A DNA stretch of 64,000 nucleotides from JAJCYK01 sp965224285 (lineage in GTDB: Bacteria > Bacteroidota > Bacteroidia > Cytophagales > Cyclobacteriaceae). The stretch covers positions 2,232,001 to 2,296,000 of the forward strand of contig OZ245043.1 in NCBI GenBank assembly GCA_965224285.1, written 5' to 3'. The position numbers and the translations under genes were made by a program. Shown one piece after another: positions 60,127 through 64,000 of the stretch; within the stretch, counting starts at the first letter, position 1, and every line of letters starts with the position of its first letter. Under the pieces are notes generated by a model. That model made no database searches. It had not been told where the DNA came from and saw only the letters and a list, made by a program, of their open reading frames with translations.

Positions 60127-60834
60127 ATGAAGAATTTTAAACCCGGCTTGATCACTTTAATAGTGATTGCCCTTATTAGCTGTGACATTCACGCCCAGAA
60201 TCAAACCCGTGAGGTGCGCTCATTTAGAGGCATTAGAATGAACATTTCCGGTGACCTTTATCTTACCCAGGGGAATAATCAAAAGGTGGTCCTGGAAGGC
60301 CCTTCAGAGGTTTTAGACCGTATAGAAACAGAAGTCAATGGAGGGGTATTGATCATCAGGCAGGAAGATAATTGGAAGTGGTGGAAAAATTGGAGAGGCG
60401 ATCGCAAAATTAAGGTTTATGTTACCGCTCCTCATATCGAAGAACTCGCTGTAAGCGGCTCGGGAAGCATTGAAAGTGAAAATCGAATACGGGGAGATGA
60501 AATGGAGCTATCCGTCAGCGGCTCCGGTAATATGCATTTAGATTTGGATATTCAGGAACTCGATAGTCGGGTTTCGGGCTCAGGGAGCATGGACTTGCGA
60601 GGAAGCACCCGGGATATGGAGGTGGCCATTAGTGGCAGCGGCAATGTTGACGCTGAGGATATGTCCAGTGAAAATTGTGAAGTGCGCATTAGCGGTTCAG
60701 GAAATTGCCGGGTTCAGGTGAGTCAAAGTTTAAGTAGCAGGGTGAGCGGAAGCGGTAGTGTGTTTTACCGGGGCAATCCTGAAAAAGTGAACAGCAGCAC
60801 TTCCGGAAGCGGCCGTATCCGTAAAGTTGGATAG
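60127..60834 (+). CDS. GIN-domain (DUF2807) exported protein
   Basis: 235 residues. An exported protein with a lipobox-like ALISC (Cys19) or signal peptidase I site at HAQ. After that, FRGIRMNISGDLYLTQGNNQ opens the GIN/DUF2807 beta-helix, built from repeats of the 'V-S-G-S-G' type (e.g. VSGSGSIES, VSGSGNMHL, ISGSGNVDA, ISGSGNCRV, VSGSGSVFY), about one turn each. It probably lies in the outer membrane or periplasm; role unknown. The next gene starts 1 nt after its stop. Confidence 0.88.
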   Translation: MKNFKPGLITLIVIALISCDIHAQNQTREVRSFRGIRMNISGDLYLTQGNNQKVVLEGPSEVLDRIETEVNGGVLIIRQEDNWKWWKNWRGDRKIKVYVTAPHIEELAVSGSGSIESENRIRGDEMELSVSGSGNMHLDLDIQELDSRVSGSGSMDLRGSTRDMEVAISGSGNVDAEDMSSENCEVRISGSGNCRVQVSQSLSSRVSGSGSVFYRGNPEKVNSSTSGSGRIRKVG

Positions 60835-60835
60835 C

Positions 60836-61231
60836 ATGGGCCGTAAAGAGTATTCGAATGAGGAAATTACCGTAGTCTGGAAACCGGAATTATGCATACA
60901 CTCCGGTATTTGTGTAAAGGGTCTACCAAATGTATTCGACCCGGAACGCCGGCCCTGGATAAAGATAGATGAAGCGGAGAATGAAAAAATCATTTCACAG
61001 GTAAAAAAATGTCCCAGCGGTGCCCTAAGCATGAAGGAGCAGGCAAACCATTCGGGAGAAAATCCATCAACCATAAAAATACGCCTAATGCCTGATGGCC
61101 CCTTATTGGTTAAGGGAACTTGTGAGGTTATCGATGAAAATGGCGAATCATCCAATGCGGATAACCTGGCCTTCTGCCGCTGCACCAAGTCCAAAAACTT
61201 TCCATTTTGCGACGGAAGCCATAAAGATTGA
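60836..61231 (+). CDS. divergent 4Fe-4S ferredoxin plus CDGSH iron-sulfur protein
   Basis: 131 residues with two Fe-S parts. The N-terminal half is a divergent mono-cluster ferredoxin (Fer4_19) with CIHSGICVKGLPNVFD and KKCPSGAL; the C-terminal half has the CDGSH motif CRCTKSKNFPFCDGSHKD, a 2Fe-2S site with 3-Cys/1-His ligation. Both are in the cytosol, probably in electron transfer or Fe-S repair. The ATG at 60836 is preferred over an in-frame TTG at 60827 that lies inside the previous gene. Confidence 0.92.
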   Translation: MGRKEYSNEEITVVWKPELCIHSGICVKGLPNVFDPERRPWIKIDEAENEKIISQVKKCPSGALSMKEQANHSGENPSTIKIRLMPDGPLLVKGTCEVIDENGESSNADNLAFCRCTKSKNFPFCDGSHKD

Positions 61232-61315
61232 GATCTACACATAACCGGGGTCATTAAAGTATAGCCTTCCTTCCTTTAGATAAAAAGCTTTATCTTTCCC
61301 TCAAAAATTGGTTAT

Positions 61316-62707
61316 ATGAAGGTTAGGGTAAGGTTTTTGGGAGCCGCCAAAACAGTCACCGGTTCAAAGTATTTATTTGAGATAAACGGCTTTCGCCTTC
61401 TGGTGGACTGTGGTTTGTTTCAGGGGCTTAAAGAACTCCGACTTAGAAACTGGAGTGACCTTCCCCAAAACCCGGAAGATATCGATGCGGTTATTGTTAC
61501 CCACAGTCACATTGATCACATAGGATATTTACCACGGCTCTTTAAACAAGGTTATCAAGGTCCTTTATACTGTACCAACGCCACTGCTGATCTTATGCAG
61601 ATCATGCTCAAGGATTCCGCTAAAATTCAAGAAGAAGAAGCCGAATTTGCCAAGAGAAAAGGATACTCCAGGCATGCCAAACCCGAACCGCTATATACCG
61701 TGGAAGATGCAGAAATGGTTTTTGCTAAACTAGCTGCTAAAAACTCACGAGAGTGGATCGATATCCATCCGGGAATCAGCATTAAATTCTCAGACGCCGG
61801 ACATATCCTGGGTTCTGCCATAGTACAAATAAAGCTGCAGCAGGGTGAGTGGGAAAGAAACATAGTAATGTCCGGCGATCTAGGTCGCTTTGCCCAACCT
61901 GTACTTGACGACCCAAAGACCATCGAACATGCGGATATGTTAGTAGTAGAGTCTACCTACGGTGACAAAAATAATCCTCCGGTGTCCCCTAAAAAATCAT
62001 TGGCCGAAATAGTAAATCAGACCCATGATAAAGGATGTGTGATAATACCGGCCTTTGCATTGGGGCGCACTCAGCTAGTGGTTTATTACTTAAAACAGCT
62101 ATTAGATGAGGGAGAGATTCCCAATATTCCCATTTATATTGATAGCCCCATGGCAATCAGTGTAACTGCCCTTTACAAAAAGCACTTTACTGAGCACAAA
62201 TTACGCGAAACCGAACTGGAAGAGTCGGTTTTTGACTATCATGGTCTGCGCTACTGCCAGACACCCCAGGAAAGCAAGGCCATCAATTCCCTGGAGAAAA
62301 ATGCCATAATAATCTCAGCCAGCGGGATGTGTACCGGGGGCCGTATCGTCCACCACCTGTTTCACCGGTTGCCACGAATAAACGACACCCTGTTATTTGT
62401 AGGCTACCAGGCAGTTGGTACCCGTGGGAGACGCATCCTGGATGGTGAACCTACGATTCGCATATTTGGTCAGGATGTAGCTTCAAAATGTCGGGTGGAG
62501 CAAATTTCCGGACTGTCCGCTCATGCTGACAGATCAGAATTACTCAAGTGGTTGGGGAATTTCAAAAATAGCCCTGAGCACACATTTATTACTCACGGTG
62601 AGCCGGACAGCGCTCATGCCCTGGCCGAAGCCATCAAAAACAAATGGGACTGGAGTCCCATAGTACCGGACTACCTTCAGTGGCACCGGTTGTTTCAGCT
62701 GGACTGA
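61316..62707 (+). CDS. beta-CASP metallo-beta-lactamase ribonuclease
   Basis: 463 residues, CPSF-like RNA-processing exonuclease group without a KH domain. Metal motif VTHSHIDHIGYLPRL (59-73), FSDAGHILGSAIVQIK (His), SGDLGRFAQPVL (Asp), then beta-CASP motifs IIPAFALGRTQLVVYYL, ISASGMCTGGRIVHHLFH and FITHGEPDSAHAL. Acts on RNA 3' or 5' ends. A near-consensus box (TATCTTTC, 61291-61298) lies 17 nt before the ATG. Confidence 0.92.
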   Translation: MKVRVRFLGAAKTVTGSKYLFEINGFRLLVDCGLFQGLKELRLRNWSDLPQNPEDIDAVIVTHSHIDHIGYLPRLFKQGYQGPLYCTNATADLMQIMLKDSAKIQEEEAEFAKRKGYSRHAKPEPLYTVEDAEMVFAKLAAKNSREWIDIHPGISIKFSDAGHILGSAIVQIKLQQGEWERNIVMSGDLGRFAQPVLDDPKTIEHADMLVVESTYGDKNNPPVSPKKSLAEIVNQTHDKGCVIIPAFALGRTQLVVYYLKQLLDEGEIPNIPIYIDSPMAISVTALYKKHFTEHKLRETELEESVFDYHGLRYCQTPQESKAINSLEKNAIIISASGMCTGGRIVHHLFHRLPRINDTLLFVGYQAVGTRGRRILDGEPTIRIFGQDVASKCRVEQISGLSAHADRSELLKWLGNFKNSPEHTFITHGEPDSAHALAEAIKNKWDWSPIVPDYLQWHRLFQLD

Positions 62708-62782
62708 AAATGATCTACATTTTTTGAAGACGCATGCAACGGTTTCCTCATGAATCGCATCCAATATATAGAACATGATTAG

Positions 62783-63361
62783 ATGGGATTAGAGCTCTAC
62801 AATTCCAAATTGGAGAATAAACTTATAAAGGCCTGTGTTGAAAAAGATGGCCGGGCACAGAGGGAGTTATACGAGAAATACTCCGCCCGCATGTACCCCA
62901 TCTGTATGCGATATGTCCGGGATGCTGATATTGCACAGGATATCTTGGTCATTGGCTTTACTAAGGTTTTTGATAAGATCAGCAGCTACACCGGACAGGG
63001 AAGTTTAGTGGGTTGGATCAGAAAAATCATGATCAATGAAGCTCTAATATATTTGAGGAAAAATAAAACAATGTTTTTAGAGGTAGATATAGAGAATCCC
63101 GGGATAAACAAAAAATTGGAAATTAACGAAGATCATTTACACGCTGAGGATTTGCTTAAAATGGTAAAAGACTTACCGGTTGGCTATCGAACAGTATTTA
63201 ATTTGTACGCCATCGAAGGATACAGCCATGGTGAGATTGCCGAAAAGCTGGGAATCAGTGAAAACACCTCCAAATCTCAATTAAGCAGGGCGCGAAGACT
63301 GCTCCAAAGGAAACTACTAACAGCGGAGCAGCTTAAAGGATCAAAAAATTATCAATCATGA
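62783..63361 (+). CDS. RNA polymerase sigma-70 factor, ECF type
   Basis: 192 residues. Region 2 is REL YEKYSARMYPICMRYVRD followed by VIGFTKVFDKISSYTGQGSL (about 54-73) and WIRKIMINEALIYLRK; region 4 is LPVGYRTVFNLYAIEGYSHG and EIAEKLGISENTSKSQLSRA. Regions 1 and 3 are absent, so it is an ECF sigma. Its stop overlaps the next start as ATGA (63358-63361). The downstream gene is likely its anti-sigma factor. Confidence 0.93.
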   Translation: MGLELYNSKLENKLIKACVEKDGRAQRELYEKYSARMYPICMRYVRDADIAQDILVIGFTKVFDKISSYTGQGSLVGWIRKIMINEALIYLRKNKTMFLEVDIENPGINKKLEINEDHLHAEDLLKMVKDLPVGYRTVFNLYAIEGYSHGEIAEKLGISENTSKSQLSRARRLLQRKLLTAEQLKGSKNYQS

Positions 63362-64000
63362 ATCACAGACGATTTGACCAACTTTTTAAAGAACACCTGA
63401 CGGAGTATCAGCAGGCACCTCCCACCCAAGCCTGGGATAAACTTGAAACGCAATTGGCAAAGAGCAATCCCTCACCACGACGGTACATATTAAAAATAGC
63501 AGCGGCGGTGATAATTTTAGCCCTTACGGTGACTGCAGTAGTTTATTATGGAAGTGACCCATCAAACAACATTATTACGGAACATACTCCTTTAACCATC
63601 CCTTCTAACTCGGTAGACCCTCCTGATCAAATCGCTACCGGATCATCACCAACACATAAGGAGAAGTCCGGCGTGTCAGCACAAATTCCTGATTTGAAGC
63701 AGGATGAGCAGTTGGTAGGCAGCACCCTAGTTTCCTCTAATCTGGAGCCAGCACATTCACCCATTTCCGAAACCGTAAAACCTGGGAAGGATAAGGTCTT
63801 TAATACAAACTCAAAAACTCCACATAAATCTGAAGAAACACAGGGGCAACTATCCACGAAGAATCTGGAGCAGAAACCTGCAAAACCCAGGATTGTGATC
63901 ACCTACAAAAAAGCTCCGGCTCCCCCTGAACCTACGCTGGCTTTGGTGGAAGAAGCTAATCCCGATACCGGTAATGTTAAAAAGATCTGGCTCAAAGCAA
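63358..64000 (+). CDS. membrane protein, putative anti-sigma factor (truncated by window end)
   Basis: 214 codons visible, open at the window edge. After the cytosolic N-terminus MNHRRFDQLFKEHLTEYQQA (1-20) and WDKLETQLAKS there is one transmembrane helix (about 43-62, YILKIAAAVIILALTVTAVV), then a long, low-complexity periplasmic segment rich in Ser, Pro, Thr and Lys. It fits an anti-sigma or TonB-like stalk. ATGA overlap with the sigma gene supports the first role. No zinc-type ZAS motif is visible. Confidence 0.7.
   Translation, partial: MNHRRFDQLFKEHLTEYQQAPPTQAWDKLETQLAKSNPSPRRYILKIAAAVIILALTVTAVVYYGSDPSNNIITEHTPLTIPSNSVDPPDQIATGSSPTHKEKSGVSAQIPDLKQDEQLVGSTLVSSNLEPAHSPISETVKPGKDKVFNTNSKTPHKSEETQGQLSTKNLEQKPAKPRIVITYKKAPAPPEPTLALVEEANPDTGNVKKIWLKA

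Noticed and set aside
60730..61254. 174-codon minus frame over the GIN and CDGSH genes
   Set aside because: Covers two clear genes in antisense; no recognisable domain.
63627..63902. 91-codon minus frame in the partial anti-sigma gene
   Set aside because: Shadow of a plus-strand gene that runs off the window edge and is coupled to the sigma factor.
1..64000. CRISPR arrays, tRNA, rRNA, insertion sequences
   Set aside because: No regular spaced repeats, no cloverleaf-like sequence with CCA/anticodon arms, no transposase and no terminal inverted repeats were recognised by eye; a tRNAscan or ISfinder run would be decisive.

Overview
The window reads as a chromosomal segment of a Bacteroidota bacterium, most likely of the order Cytophagales. 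Reasons: the gene order IPExxxVDY protein - pyk next to acpP - fabF - rnc; a PorT homologue beside ubiE and a PorE-like OmpA protein (type IX secretion); a secreted haloperoxidase with a type IX C-terminal sorting domain; PorV-like, DUF6588 and GIN-domain envelope proteins; DUF5606 and SiaB/DUF6272 genes; an almost complete lack of Shine-Dalgarno sequences; and about ten upstream boxes that fit the Bacteroidota -7 element TAnnTTTG. No tRNA, rRNA, CRISPR array, prophage or insertion sequence was found. The genes are tightly packed: many pairs overlap by the ATGA type, and convergent genes often overlap at their 3' ends.

Layout. 1-7.5 kb: central metabolism and fatty-acid start-up (pyk, acpP, fabF, rnc, nadE, lgt, yidD). 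7.6-13.7 kb: an envelope block with a BamA-type barrel, a small membrane ORF, a membrane-anchored carboxypeptidase-regulatory-like domain, a PorV/Q-like barrel and a barrel carrying an N-terminal ComEA-like helix-hairpin-helix domain. 13.7-21.5 kb: FKBP isomerase, xerD, aroQ, a class V aminotransferase, MarC, rnhA, a saccharopine-dehydrogenase-like gene, cdd, an orphan SiaB-type kinase, a secreted protein and a small esterase. 21.5-25 kb: porT, ubiE and porE-like. 25.2-34 kb: engB, DUF5606, fbp, lysC, fructosamine kinase, phosphatase, an AT-rich gap with a lone plus-strand terminator, DUF6588 barrel, HD protein, waaA and rsgA.

34.1-38.6 kb is a minus-strand glycan cluster: cupin sugar isomerase, FemAB-like acyltransferase, fucosyltransferase-fold enzyme, zinc-ribbon GT61-like enzyme and GT2. 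38.6-47.4 kb holds an EamA exporter, two tandem secreted paralogues, YigZ, a SnoaL-like protein, a large TPR protein whose signal peptide lies in another frame, a START-fold protein, DinB and an orphan ModA. 47.4-50.7 kb is a TetR-controlled cluster of two AhpD-like proteins and a glycosyltransferase, with a shared operator-like sequence. 50.7-56 kb codes for exported enzymes (haloperoxidase, sulfatase, Tat-exported oxidoreductase). 56-64 kb: a 3'-5' exonuclease, NhaC, a FAD oxidase, a hotdog protein, a GIN protein, an Fe-S/CDGSH protein, a beta-CASP metallo-hydrolase and an ECF sigma factor followed by a truncated membrane protein.

The parts most worth a second look are the helix-hairpin-helix/barrel envelope block, the TetR/AhpD pair (the second copy has both cysteines of CxxC replaced by serine), the frameshift at about 43.3 kb and the unexplained terminator at 30.3 kb.
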